Source: an uncultured Pelagibacteraceae bacterium
Lineage (GTDB): Bacteria; Pseudomonadota; Alphaproteobacteria; Pelagibacterales; Pelagibacteraceae
Length of the DNA stretch: 64,000 nucleotides
Assembly: GCA_902626725.1 (NCBI GenBank)
Contig: CACOGI010000001.1
Location: 62,001 to 126,000, forward strand
Direction: 5' to 3'
The translations under genes and the position numbers were made by a program. The notes below the pieces were generated by a model. That model worked only from the letters and a program-made list of their open reading frames with translations, searched no databases and was not told the DNA's origin. This document shows, one piece after another, positions 35,970 through 45,252 of the stretch. Position 1 is the first letter of the stretch, and the number at the start of each line of letters is the position of its first letter.

Positions 35970-37406
35970 ATGGATAAAATAGTAATTTACGACACAGAAA
36001 CGACTAATAGTACAATTTGGGGGTCCATAATTGAAGTTGGAGCAGTTGTAGTTGATAAGAATTTAAATGAAATTGGAAAATTAAATATCAGAGGCAGAAT
36101 GCCTGAAGGAGAGGTTCCAAGTGCAAAAGCATTACTTGTTAATTCAACCAGTATAGATTTACTCACTAAAGGTAATTATTCCCATTATGATTTTTTAGGG
36201 GCTGTTGAGAATTTTTTTTCTAAATGTGCTCCGGCAATGTTTATGGGTTGGTCAAATCTAAATTTTGATCGAAGGATGTTCCATTTTAATTTTTTTAAGG
36301 GTAATCGCTATCCTTATTCTACTCACTCATCACCTAACAGTGAACATGATGGTTTACATATAGCTAGAGCTGCCCAAACGCTGAACTCTGAGACTCTTAA
36401 AACTGAATTAACAGAAGCAGGGAATCCAAGTCTTGCTTTAGAGTCGTTATCTAGAATGCAGGGTTTTGATACTTCAGCAAGCCACACTGCTTATGTTGAT
36501 GCTCAAAATTCATTAAAAGTACTCCGGATTATTAAAGATAAACATAAAGCAAATTGGCAAAAATTTTTAAAAACATCAACAAAATCAAGTGTAGAGACTA
36601 TTTTAAAAACTGATGGGATATATTCAATTTTTGAGAATGTAAAGGGAAGGAATATGATGTATTTGGCTAGCACATTACATCCAAATCATTGTTTTCATCC
36701 TTCATATGCATCATGGGGATATTTATGGGATTGTCGTAGAGATCCAGAGCCATTATTGAATTTACCAATTAATCAACTTAAAGATGTTCTAAAAAAAATG
36801 AGTCCGAAGGCTTTAAGAGTTTTAAAAACAAATAAAGCTCCGGTAGTTTTAGATAAAGAGTTTGCTTTTAAACAAAAGCCATATTCGGATATAGATTTAG
36901 AAACAATTAAAAAAAGAGCAAATTTAGTTAGAAACAATGAAAACTTTTGTAAAAATATTCAAACTATAAATAGAGAGGTGGCAGAGGAAAAAGAACAAAA
37001 CAAAACCCAAGAAGATTTACTGCCAGAGGAAACTTTATATGAAAAATTTGTACCTAATAAAGATACAGCGCTTTTTAAAACTTGGCATAGTTCTTCTTGG
37101 GAAGAGAAGTTAAGATTATTAGATAAATTTCAGGATAAAAGATGTAGCTGGTTCGGTCAAAAAATTATCTATCAAGAAGCTCCTCAAATTTTGCCACCAG
37201 ATTTATATAAAAATATCAAAAGTGAAATTGCGAGAAGGATACTAAGTAAAAATAAAGAAAAGTGGCAAACAGTTAATATGGCTTATACAGAAATTGATTA
37301 TTTGAGAGACCAAGCTTCTAACAGAGATGACGAAGAAGAATTAAAAAAACTAGACGAAATTAATCAATTTATTATGTCAATTGAAAAAAAATACGAAATA
37401 GCATAG
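35970..37406 (+). CDS. sbcB: Exodeoxyribonuclease I
   Basis: A 478-residue 3'-5' single-strand DNA exonuclease of the DEDD type. The exonuclease domain starts with VIYDTETT (D8, E10), followed by WSNLNFDRRMFHF and the SHTAYVDAQNSL segment with the last acidic pair. The C-terminal SH3-like and helical ExoI domains are present, with MMYLASTLHPNHCFHPSYASWGY. It is directly after the MGME1-like nuclease and 34 bp before a thioredoxin gene. Confidence 0.92.
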   Translation: MDKIVIYDTETTNSTIWGSIIEVGAVVVDKNLNEIGKLNIRGRMPEGEVPSAKALLVNSTSIDLLTKGNYSHYDFLGAVENFFSKCAPAMFMGWSNLNFDRRMFHFNFFKGNRYPYSTHSSPNSEHDGLHIARAAQTLNSETLKTELTEAGNPSLALESLSRMQGFDTSASHTAYVDAQNSLKVLRIIKDKHKANWQKFLKTSTKSSVETILKTDGIYSIFENVKGRNMMYLASTLHPNHCFHPSYASWGYLWDCRRDPEPLLNLPINQLKDVLKKMSPKALRVLKTNKAPVVLDKEFAFKQKPYSDIDLETIKKRANLVRNNENFCKNIQTINREVAEEKEQNKTQEDLLPEETLYEKFVPNKDTALFKTWHSSSWEEKLRLLDKFQDKRCSWFGQKIIYQEAPQILPPDLYKNIKSEIARRILSKNKEKWQTVNMAYTEIDYLRDQASNRDDEEELKKLDEINQFIMSIEKKYEIA

Positions 37407-37440
37407 TTGACTTTGAAGATAATAATTATAGATAGAATAT

Positions 37441-37758
37441 ATGCTTATAAATTTTAAAGATGACGATTTTGACAGCAAAATCAAAAATGAAGATATTTCA
37501 GTAATTCAGTTCAGTGCTGCGTGGTGTGGTCCTTGTAAAGCCTTAAAACCAATTATGGACAAGTTGGCTGATGAATATAAAGATAAAGCAGGTTTTTATT
37601 ATGCCGATATTGAAGATGGTGGAATAAACACTGGAAGTGCTGCAGGGGTAAGGGGAGTACCAACAGTTATAATTTATAAAAAGGGTGTAGAGGTAGATAG
37701 AAAAGTTGGTGGTGTTCCTGAAAGCAATATGAAAGAATTTTTAGATAAAAATATTTAA
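37441..37758 (+). CDS. Thioredoxin
   Basis: A 105-residue thioredoxin with WCGPCK at residues 28-33 and a cis-proline in GVRGVPTVII. It reduces disulfides in the cytosol. The loop ADIEDGGINTGSAAGV before the cis-proline is longer and glycine-richer than in most thioredoxins. It is on the same strand as and 34 bp after sbcB, and its 3' end overlaps the convergent folC by 4 bp. In other Alphaproteobacteria a trxA gene is also found near folC, usually on the same strand. Confidence 0.9.
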   Translation: MLINFKDDDFDSKIKNEDISVIQFSAAWCGPCKALKPIMDKLADEYKDKAGFYYADIEDGGINTGSAAGVRGVPTVIIYKKGVEVDRKVGGVPESNMKEFLDKNI

Positions 37759-39020
37759 TTCAAATTTAAAAATTCTCCGCTTAGATATAAAGACCCTGTT
37801 ATAATTAATAAATCGTTTTTTTCAAGAGGTACTGATTTTATAGCTGTTTCTAAACTTTCTTTATATTGAATGTTTGGAAAATTTTGAAATTTTTCTTTTA
37901 ATTTTTTTCCACTCATTGCATTAGGTTGATTAGGTATATCAATTGTTGTTAGAGAAGAAATATCTTTAAAATAACTTATATATTTTTCATGATTTTTATT
38001 AGCCATCATTCCCAAAATGACATGTTTTTTGCAATTCAAAGTTTGAAGATATTCATTCAAAACTCTTGCTCCATCTTCATTATGACTACCATCTAGTAAC
38101 AAACGATTATATTTTACAAGTTCTTTTAGTTTTCCAGAATTAATCTCTTGAAGTCTACCAATGCTTTTTATTTTTGTTATACCCTTTTTAATATCATCAT
38201 CTTTGATTTTAATATTAGTCATCCTCAAGGTTGCTATTGCAGTAGAAATATTTTCTAATTGAAATTCCCCCAGGATATTAGGTAAAGGAAGTCTTAACCC
38301 TCCAAATTTATCTTCATAATAAAAAAAACCATTCTCTTTATTTGAATAACTAAAATCTTTATTGAAAAAAAACTTATTTGAAAGGTTTTTTGAAATTGTT
38401 TTCTCTATACACTTTGTAGTTTCTTCAGAATTTTGTTTAGATACAATAATATTTGAATTCAAAAGTGTTGATGTTTTTTCAAATACAATTTGTTTGATTG
38501 TTTGTTGCTTTTTTGGTAACCAGTCAAGGTGATCTTCGCTTATTGAGCACACAACACTAGCTAAATTATTTTTTAAAACATTAGTTGCATCAAATCTATG
38601 AAACAAACCAGCTTCTATTAAATTTATATTATTAGAGAACTGAGCTGCCTTATAAAAAAAACATGCTGATAAAATTTCAAAAAAAGTAATAGGTTCATCG
38701 TTATTTATTTCCTCTACTTTTTCAAAAAGATCTGCTAGTTCGTCATCATTTAATTCTTGGTTATTAAAGATAAATCTTTCATTAATTTTTTGAATATGCG
38801 GACTTGTATAAATATTACATTGAACTTTTGCTTCTTTTAAAATTGAAAAAATTGCATTTATTGTTGAATGTTTGCCATTTGTACCGACTACAGAAAATGC
38901 TCTTATTTTATCTTGAGGATTTCCTAACTTTTTGCAAAGACTTTTAATACGATCTAAACTGAGATCTATTTCTTTAGGATGCAACCTTTGAAAGCGGCTG
39001 AGTATTTTCTGTAGTTTCAT
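37755..39020 (-). CDS. folC: Folylpolyglutamate/dihydrofolate synthase
   Basis: A 421-residue Mur-ligase-like enzyme that adds glutamates to folates. ILSRFQRLHPKEIDLSLDRI at the start, FFEILSACFFYKAAQ, the SEDHLDWL segment and the C-terminal domain with LLLDGSHNEDGARVL match FolC. The P-loop is GTNGKHST at residues 46-53, with H51 where FolC normally has glycine (GTNGKGS). The start overlaps accD by 47 bp, long for this genome, but the conserved N-terminus requires it. It is the last gene of the long minus-strand run. Confidence 0.9.
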   Translation of the reverse strand: MKLQKILSRFQRLHPKEIDLSLDRIKSLCKKLGNPQDKIRAFSVVGTNGKHSTINAIFSILKEAKVQCNIYTSPHIQKINERFIFNNQELNDDELADLFEKVEEINNDEPITFFEILSACFFYKAAQFSNNINLIEAGLFHRFDATNVLKNNLASVVCSISEDHLDWLPKKQQTIKQIVFEKTSTLLNSNIIVSKQNSEETTKCIEKTISKNLSNKFFFNKDFSYSNKENGFFYYEDKFGGLRLPLPNILGEFQLENISTAIATLRMTNIKIKDDDIKKGITKIKSIGRLQEINSGKLKELVKYNRLLLDGSHNEDGARVLNEYLQTLNCKKHVILGMMANKNHEKYISYFKDISSLTTIDIPNQPNAMSGKKLKEKFQNFPNIQYKESLETAIKSVPLEKNDLLIITGSLYLSGEFLNLN

Positions 39021-39903
39021 TGTCTACAGTGCTTATAACAGAATTTTTCTTTAACAATATTGATAATAAAGTTCCTATTTTTTCCGAAAGATCTTTTCTT
39101 TCCACTATTAAGTCAACAAATCCAGTTTTTTCTACATATTCACTTTTTTGAAAACCTTCAGGCAATTCTTCTTTTACAGTTCCCTGAATGACTCTGGCAC
39201 CTGCAAAGGCAATTAAAGCACCTGGCTCAGCGATGTGTATGTCACCTAACATTGCGTAGGAGGCTGTAATTCCACCGGCAGTTGGATCAGTTAATAAAAC
39301 CAGGTAGGGTAGACCTTGAGATTTAATTTCATTAATCGCAAGAGTCGAACGAGTCATTTGGGACAACGAAAATAACGATTCTTGCATTTTCATTCCTCCT
39401 CCAGTCGAAACTACTAAGAGGGGTTGTTTATGTTCAAGGGCATGTTGTGCTGCAAATAAAAAAGCCTCACCTTCCGCAGCTCCAATGCTTGCACCCATAA
39501 ATTCAAAGTCTGACGCTATAGCAGTAATTTTAATATTATTAATAGATCCTGATGCGACAACCATACTACAATTTAGTCCAGTTTTTTTTCTAGCACTTTT
39601 TAATCTATCTTTATATGGTTTTGAGTCTGTCCAATCTAAAGGATCATCTTTTGGAATTGGAGTTTTGAATATTTCATAATTATTTTTTCCGAAAAGAATA
39701 TCAAATCTTTGTTTTGGTTTTATACGATGATGTTTATTACAATCAGGGCAGACCCAAAGATTTTTTTCTAAATCCTTTTTTAAAATTGGTCCTTTACAAC
39801 AAGATGTCCAGTCACTGCTGGCTATATCTTCCTTAGAAGCTCTTTTATGAATAGCAGATTTAATTTTTTCACCTGCTTTAATTATTTTAGTTATCCAATT
39901 CAT
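38974..39903 (-). CDS. accD: Acetyl-CoA carboxylase carboxyltransferase subunit beta
   Basis: A 309-residue subunit that, with AccA, transfers CO2 from biotin to acetyl-CoA to make malonyl-CoA for fatty acids. The carboxyltransferase core shows STGGGMKMQESLFSLSQM, LVLLTDPTAGGITASYAMLGD and AGARVIQGT. The N-terminal zinc ribbon has an adjacent cysteine pair (SCCKGP) rather than the usual CxxC, followed by a normal VCPDC. It overlaps trpA by 4 bp; accA is about 22 kb away in this window. Confidence 0.95.
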   Translation of the reverse strand: MNWITKIIKAGEKIKSAIHKRASKEDIASSDWTSCCKGPILKKDLEKNLWVCPDCNKHHRIKPKQRFDILFGKNNYEIFKTPIPKDDPLDWTDSKPYKDRLKSARKKTGLNCSMVVASGSINNIKITAIASDFEFMGASIGAAEGEAFLFAAQHALEHKQPLLVVSTGGGMKMQESLFSLSQMTRSTLAINEIKSQGLPYLVLLTDPTAGGITASYAMLGDIHIAEPGALIAFAGARVIQGTVKEELPEGFQKSEYVEKTGFVDLIVERKDLSEKIGTLLSILLKKNSVISTVDNETTENTQPLSKVAS

Positions 39904-40703
39904 ATAATTTTATTTTTTAATCTTTTCACAATATTAGTAACATTTGTGACGACATTTTGTCTTCTTTTAATTGATCTAGTTATTTCTTTACAAATCGCAC
40001 TTCCTACTACCAATCCATCAGCTTTTTTAAGCGATTTAATAGTTTTTTCTGTGATCCCGAATCCTATAACAACATTCTTAGTTTTATTATGATTTTTAAT
40101 TTTACGATATTCAGCGATTATCTTTTTTGAAGAAACTTTTAGTTTTCCACCAGTTGTAGATAACATGCTTATATAATAAATCATGTCATGAGAATCGCTG
40201 ATTATTTTTTTTAATCTTAATTTTGAAGTGGTTGGTGAAATAAGTTGTATAAAATTAATCCCACTTTTTTTGCATTTAATTGCAAAAGATTTGTTTTCTG
40301 GATGAGGCAAATCTACAACAATTAAACCGTCAACTTTTGAATTTTTACATTTAGCTATAAATTTATCCTCATTATATTGATAAATCATATTATAGTAGCC
40401 CATTAAAATAATTGGTTTATTTTTTTTAAACTTTTTAAATTTATTAACGATTGAAAAAATATCATTTATCTTAATTCCATTTTTAATTGCACGGTAGGCA
40501 CTAGTTTGAATTTGACCACCATCTGCAATGGGCGTGTTATGTGGAAATCCTAACTCACAGATATCTGCATAATTTGAAATAGATTTCAAAATTTCTAAAG
40601 ATTTTTTTTTAGAATTATCACCAGCAACTATATATGTTAATAAAGCTGGTCTTTTTTCTTTTTTAGCGTTTTTAAATGATTGACTAATTAATGAATTTTC
40701 CAT
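39900..40703 (-). CDS. trpA: Tryptophan synthase alpha subunit
   Basis: A 267-residue TIM barrel cleaving indole-3-glycerol phosphate to indole and glyceraldehyde phosphate, with indole channelled to TrpB. The ELGFPHNTPIADGGQIQ segment holds the catalytic glutamate; ILMGYYNMIY and the phosphate-binding GFGITE and VVGSAI segments follow. It overlaps trpB by 1 bp. Confidence 0.95.
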   Translation of the reverse strand: MENSLISQSFKNAKKEKRPALLTYIVAGDNSKKKSLEILKSISNYADICELGFPHNTPIADGGQIQTSAYRAIKNGIKINDIFSIVNKFKKFKKNKPIILMGYYNMIYQYNEDKFIAKCKNSKVDGLIVVDLPHPENKSFAIKCKKSGINFIQLISPTTSKLRLKKIISDSHDMIYYISMLSTTGGKLKVSSKKIIAEYRKIKNHNKTKNVVIGFGITEKTIKSLKKADGLVVGSAICKEITRSIKRRQNVVTNVTNIVKRLKNKII

Positions 40704-41935
40704 TAATTTTTACCTAATCTTTCTTTTAAAATATCTCTATCTTTTTTAGCATCGCCACAAGAATTAACTATTATAATTGTATCTTTACTAAATTTTGGTG
40801 CGATCCTTATAGCTTCAGCGAATGCGTGGCTTGGTTCTAAGCTAGGATTAATTTTTTCAAATTTAGTTACTAACTTATATGCATTCAGAGCTGCCTCATC
40901 ATTTGCATAAGTATACCTTGCTCTTTTGGTATCTTTTAAAAAACAATGTATTGGACTGACACCAGGATAATCTAATCCAGCACTTATTGACTCTGTTTCA
41001 TGAATTTGACCCTCATTATTTTGACAAACATATGAAGCTGCACCATGCAGAATTCCAATTTTTGCATTTTTACTTAAGGGTGCTGCATGCAATTTTGATC
41101 TTTGAGGTCCTCCAGCCTCTACTCCTATCAATTCTACTTGTTTCTTATTATAGTCAATAAACTCACTCCAAAAACCATAAGCTGAACTCCCTCCGCCCAC
41201 ACAATTTATAAGCTTAATCTTTTTGGGTATTCTTTTAAATTCCTTCATTAGTTGTTTTTTTAACTCTCTTGAAATTTGGGTGGTAGACCATCCACAAATT
41301 TTAACAAAAATATTGGGGCCAACTGTAGATCCTACACACATGTGAGTATTATCACAATTCGAGACCCAATATCTCATACACTCACTCACTGCGTCCACTA
41401 AAGTTTGACTTCCAGAATAAACAGGTACAATTTCTGCACCATTTTTTCTCATTGCATCGCAGTTAGGTTTTTGACGCTTGATATCTTTTGCGCCCATAAA
41501 GATTTTACATTTTAGACCAAATTTTTTTGCAGCCATACTTAACATTTTTCCTGCATATCCAGCACCTGTATCTCCAACTATGTATTTTTTACCCATAGCT
41601 TTACAAATTAATGCATGCACTGTCGCATTGTATATTTTATGAGCTCCACCATTTGCCTCAGAAACAATTTTAGCCCAAATTTGAGCCCCTCCTAAATGAT
41701 TAGATAAATTTTCCAATTTGACAAATGATGTAGGAGAACCAATATAGTTTTTAAAATAATAGTCTCTTTTTTTAATAAATTTTTTGTTTTTTCTTAGCCT
41801 TTGGAATTCTTTTGTAAGATCTTCTACAGGTTTTTTTAGAGTTTCAGGAATAAAACTTCCACCAAATTTACCTCCCCAAAATCCAAATTTGTCATGTTGA
41901 TCTATTAGGGGAATATTTTTTTTAAGTTTCATCAT
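40703..41935 (-). CDS. trpB: Tryptophan synthase beta subunit
   Basis: A 410-residue PLP enzyme condensing indole with serine. The PLP lysine lies in GGAHKIYNATV (the family's HK motif), the phosphate loop is VGGGSSAYG, and GVEAGG and the SAGLDYPGVSP segment are typical of TrpB1. Length is standard. It overlaps trpF by 14 bp. trpE, trpD and trpC are not in the window. Confidence 0.96.
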   Translation of the reverse strand: MMKLKKNIPLIDQHDKFGFWGGKFGGSFIPETLKKPVEDLTKEFQRLRKNKKFIKKRDYYFKNYIGSPTSFVKLENLSNHLGGAQIWAKIVSEANGGAHKIYNATVHALICKAMGKKYIVGDTGAGYAGKMLSMAAKKFGLKCKIFMGAKDIKRQKPNCDAMRKNGAEIVPVYSGSQTLVDAVSECMRYWVSNCDNTHMCVGSTVGPNIFVKICGWSTTQISRELKKQLMKEFKRIPKKIKLINCVGGGSSAYGFWSEFIDYNKKQVELIGVEAGGPQRSKLHAAPLSKNAKIGILHGAASYVCQNNEGQIHETESISAGLDYPGVSPIHCFLKDTKRARYTYANDEAALNAYKLVTKFEKINPSLEPSHAFAEAIRIAPKFSKDTIIIVNSCGDAKKDRDILKERLGKN

Positions 41936-42551
41936 TCATTCTTTTTATTTTAGTTAAGAAAATTTCTATTTTGGAAATATCTTTTAATCCTAAGGTCTCT
42001 AGTCCTCCTGATATATCAATAATATCTGCTATTTTTTTAATTTTTTCAAGATCATCATTAATTTGTATGTTTCCTGCTAGCATAACTTCCTTACCAAAAT
42101 TAATATTTTCAATTAATGAGTGATCAAAAGACATACTTTTTTCGTAACCTTTGCTGTCAAACAGATAAATATCAGTTACATCTTTAAAACTTTCAAAATT
42201 TTCAAAATCTTTATAATTATTAATAGTAAAAGCTGTTATTATTTTTTTGTTATACTTTTTTTTAATTAATTGAATTTTTTCAAAATTGCAGTTGTAGAGT
42301 TGATAATAATCAAATGGAAAATCTTTAATTTTTTCAAGAAATTCATTTTGAGGGTTAACTAATACCGCAACATAAAAGGATTTCCTTTTGTTAATCTTTA
42401 ATAATTCCTGAAGTTTTTTTATTTCAACATACCTTTTTGATTTTGGGTAATTTATAACAAAACCTATAAATTGAGGTGGATAATTATGATTAACAATATA
42501 ATTTAAAGTTTTTGAATCAGAGACTCCACAGATTTTAGTTTTTAAGATCAT
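41922..42551 (-). CDS. trpF: Phosphoribosylanthranilate isomerase
   Basis: A 209-residue TIM-barrel isomerase with the starting TKICGVSDSKTL (catalytic cysteine), FIGFVINYPKSKRYV, and a C-terminal IIDISGGLETLGLKD phosphate-binding region. It is more divergent than its neighbours: the usual QLHG is replaced by YYQLYNC. The order trpF-trpB-trpA is standard. It overlaps pyrF by 4 bp. Confidence 0.88.
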   Translation of the reverse strand: MILKTKICGVSDSKTLNYIVNHNYPPQFIGFVINYPKSKRYVEIKKLQELLKINKRKSFYVAVLVNPQNEFLEKIKDFPFDYYQLYNCNFEKIQLIKKKYNKKIITAFTINNYKDFENFESFKDVTDIYLFDSKGYEKSMSFDHSLIENINFGKEVMLAGNIQINDDLEKIKKIADIIDISGGLETLGLKDISKIEIFLTKIKRMNDET

Positions 42552-43222
42552 CGATTTAAATGATCAATTAATAATAAAATATTTTTCTTTATATTACCTT
42601 TGGTAATAGGTCTTCCTAAAACTAACCAGTCACTTCCATTCTTATAAGCTTGTTTTGGTGTTAAAACCCTTTTTTGATCGTGAGTTTTAGAATTTAATCG
42701 TATTCCAGGGGTAATAATTTCTTTTTTGAAAACTCTTCGGACTAGAGATACTTCTCTAGGGCTGCACACAATAGCATCAAGATTTGCTTTTTTGGCTAAT
42801 TTTGCCTGATGAAGAACTAATTTTTCTATTTGTTTGTTGAATCCAATTTCTTTGAGTGATTTGTTATTTAAAGAAGTTAAAATTGTAACACCAGTTAATT
42901 TAATTTTTCCTGAAACTTTTTTACATGCTTTTAAAGTATTTAGTCCACTACTTATGTGAATAGTCAAATAATTTATCTTTAAATCTTTTATTGCTTTTAT
43001 TGTTGAAACACATGTATTAGGTATATCGTGAAGTTTAAGGTCTACAAAAGTAATTTTATTCCTTAATTTAGATAAAAAATTTCTCCCATTTTTTGAATTT
43101 AGAAACTCTAATCCAAACTTATAACCAAATTTAATTTTAGAGTTTTGTGTCTTTTTTATTATTTCTTTTACTTTGGAAACTTTTGATGTGTCACATGCAA
43201 CAAAAATTTTATTCTTTTTCAT
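42548..43222 (-). CDS. pyrF: Orotidine 5'-phosphate decarboxylase
   Basis: A 224-residue enzyme making UMP. The catalytic set is seen as VACDTS, then FGYKFG, then the DxKxxD motif TFVDLKLHDIPNT, followed by ITPGIRL and the phosphate site LVLGRPITKG. It overlaps ihfB by 14 bp, inside the conserved aroA-to-folC run. Confidence 0.93.
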   Translation of the reverse strand: MKKNKIFVACDTSKVSKVKEIIKKTQNSKIKFGYKFGLEFLNSKNGRNFLSKLRNKITFVDLKLHDIPNTCVSTIKAIKDLKINYLTIHISSGLNTLKACKKVSGKIKLTGVTILTSLNNKSLKEIGFNKQIEKLVLHQAKLAKKANLDAIVCSPREVSLVRRVFKKEIITPGIRLNSKTHDQKRVLTPKQAYKNGSDWLVLGRPITKGNIKKNILLLIDHLNR

Positions 43223-43502
43223 TATTTAATTTATTAAACATTTCTTTAGACATTTTAAAGTGAATAGTTTTTTTTGCTGGTGTATTAACTTTTTCTCCTG
43301 TTTTTGGATTTCTTGATATTCGCGCTTTTTGAATTTTTGATGAAAAAATACCAAAACCTCTAAATTCTACTCTTTCACCCCGTTTGAGAGTATCTTTGAT
43401 TTCTTTTAAAATTATATTGATAAATTTTTCTAAATCTTTTTTTAAAAAATTTGGATAATTTTTTGATAATTGGCTTAAAAGTTTAGATTTAACAATAGAC
43501 AA
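43209..43502 (-). CDS. ihfB: Integration host factor subunit beta
   Basis: A 97-residue DNA-bending protein of the HU/IHF family. It has the helical N-terminus, the GERVEFRGFGIFSSKIQKARISRNPKTGE beta-arm region (split here: GFGIF, then RNPKTGE with the intercalating proline) and a short C-terminal helix. The place between rpsA and pyrF is the usual one for ihfB in this class. Confidence 0.92.
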   Translation of the reverse strand: MSIVKSKLLSQLSKNYPNFLKKDLEKFINIILKEIKDTLKRGERVEFRGFGIFSSKIQKARISRNPKTGEKVNTPAKKTIHFKMSKEMFNKLNNEKE

Positions 43503-43524
43503 AATTAAACTCTATTTTAATTAT

Positions 43525-45252
43525 TTATTTTTTATCTTCACCTTTTTTTTTTAGTTCTTCCGATAGAGATGAAAAAGGAAGGTTTTTTCCAGATCCTTCT
43601 GCACCATATTTGTCGAGAGCTTCTTTTTTCTCAATTTCTTCAAGAAGTTTCATACTTAGTGAAACCTTTCTTTTAGACATATCTAGCTCAGCAATTGCAC
43701 AATCAACTTTTTCCCCTCCTGTAAATCTGGAAGGACGAGCATCAGCTGCATTAATTGCAATTTGAGATTTTTTTATTATAAAATCCATCTCACAACCCTC
43801 AGGTCTTACTATTAATCCCTTATTATCTGTTGATATAATTTTAACTGTTATTGTTTGATTAATCTTTTTATCTTTAAACCAGTCAAAAGGATCAGATTGT
43901 GTTTGTCTCAATCCAACCCTTATTTTTTGTTCAGAGGCCTTTATTTCTAAAACTTTTACTTTTATTTTATCCCCCTTTTTGAATTTTGATAGTTCTTCCT
44001 CACCATTATTAAAATATGTTAAATCATTACAATGCAAGAAAGCATCTACATCAATATCTTTGACTTTTACAAACAGAGAGTATTCATTTTTATTTACAAC
44101 TTCAGCTTCTACAATAGTATCAACAGGGTGTTTTTTTTCAAAAGTTTCAAATGGATTTTCTTTTGTTAATCTGTGAGAAATAGCAACTCTTCGCTTATCT
44201 TTGTCTATTTCTGTAATAACACAATCTATAACATCTCCAATATTAAACATTTTTTTTGCCGATACATTCTTTTTTGACCAACTAAGTTCACTTGAGTGAA
44301 GCAGAGTAGTTAACCCCGGTTCTAATTCACAAAAAGCACCAAAATCCATAATCTTCATAACTTTAGCCTTATAAATTTTATTTAGTTCATAATTTTCAAT
44401 ATGTTCAAAAGGATCTGGTGATAATTGTTTTACAGAACAACCAACTTGAAGTTTTTCCATGTCAACTGAAATCACTTTAAGATCGTGTTTTTCTCCTATA
44501 TTAAAAACCTCATCTGGATGATTAACTCTTGAATAAGAAATTTCTTGTAAATGAACCAAAACATCTAATTCATCGTTTACATTGAAAAAACATCCAAAGG
44601 TACTATAGCCTTTAACTTCTGCATTTTTTATAATGTCACCTACTTTGTATCTTTCAATAATTTTTGCTTTATCTTCCTTTTTAAAATTTGAGATGATTTC
44701 CCTACGAGAAACACATGCATTACCTCTAACTTTATCTAACTTAATTAATGCAAATTTTTGTGGTTCGTTCATTAGATGACTTATATCTTTTAGTGGTTTA
44801 TCACTTATTTGAGACCCAGGTAGAAACATCAAAGATCCAGTATCTATATGTTCAACAATACAACCACCTTTACATTTAGATGTAATTTTTCCCATTATAG
44901 GTTCATTTTTTTCATATGCTTCAACAAGCTTATCCCAGCCTTTTATTTTTTGAGCTTTGGAAGCAGAAACAATTACTTCACCATTTTTATCTTCAATTTT
45001 TTCTAATAACACAGAAATTTTTTCACCAACTTTAATCTTCTCTGATAGGCCCATGTTTTTTAATTCATTTATATCTAAGACCGGTTCACTCTTTAATCCC
45101 TCAACAAATAAAAAAACAAACTTTTCAGTTATTTTATTAATTTTGCCCTCAATAATTTTTCCCTCTTCAATTTTGGATTTAGATAATTGACTGTTGAGTA
45201 ATTTTTCGAATTCTTTTGATGCTGGGCTTGATAGATCTTTATAAATTTCCAT
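43525..45252 (-). CDS. rpsA: 30S ribosomal protein S1
   Basis: A 575-residue RNA-binding protein made of six S1 domains; the domain starts are visible at repeats of G-x-V-x-G-x-V or similar, with VHLQEISYSRVNHPDE and LLHSSELSW in the central pair. It holds mRNA on the ribosome, important here because many genes lack a clear Shine-Dalgarno sequence. It overlaps cmk by 1 bp, the conserved cmk-rpsA pairing. Confidence 0.95.
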   Translation of the reverse strand: MEIYKDLSSPASKEFEKLLNSQLSKSKIEEGKIIEGKINKITEKFVFLFVEGLKSEPVLDINELKNMGLSEKIKVGEKISVLLEKIEDKNGEVIVSASKAQKIKGWDKLVEAYEKNEPIMGKITSKCKGGCIVEHIDTGSLMFLPGSQISDKPLKDISHLMNEPQKFALIKLDKVRGNACVSRREIISNFKKEDKAKIIERYKVGDIIKNAEVKGYSTFGCFFNVNDELDVLVHLQEISYSRVNHPDEVFNIGEKHDLKVISVDMEKLQVGCSVKQLSPDPFEHIENYELNKIYKAKVMKIMDFGAFCELEPGLTTLLHSSELSWSKKNVSAKKMFNIGDVIDCVITEIDKDKRRVAISHRLTKENPFETFEKKHPVDTIVEAEVVNKNEYSLFVKVKDIDVDAFLHCNDLTYFNNGEEELSKFKKGDKIKVKVLEIKASEQKIRVGLRQTQSDPFDWFKDKKINQTITVKIISTDNKGLIVRPEGCEMDFIIKKSQIAINAADARPSRFTGGEKVDCAIAELDMSKRKVSLSMKLLEEIEKKEALDKYGAEGSGKNLPFSSLSEELKKKGEDKK

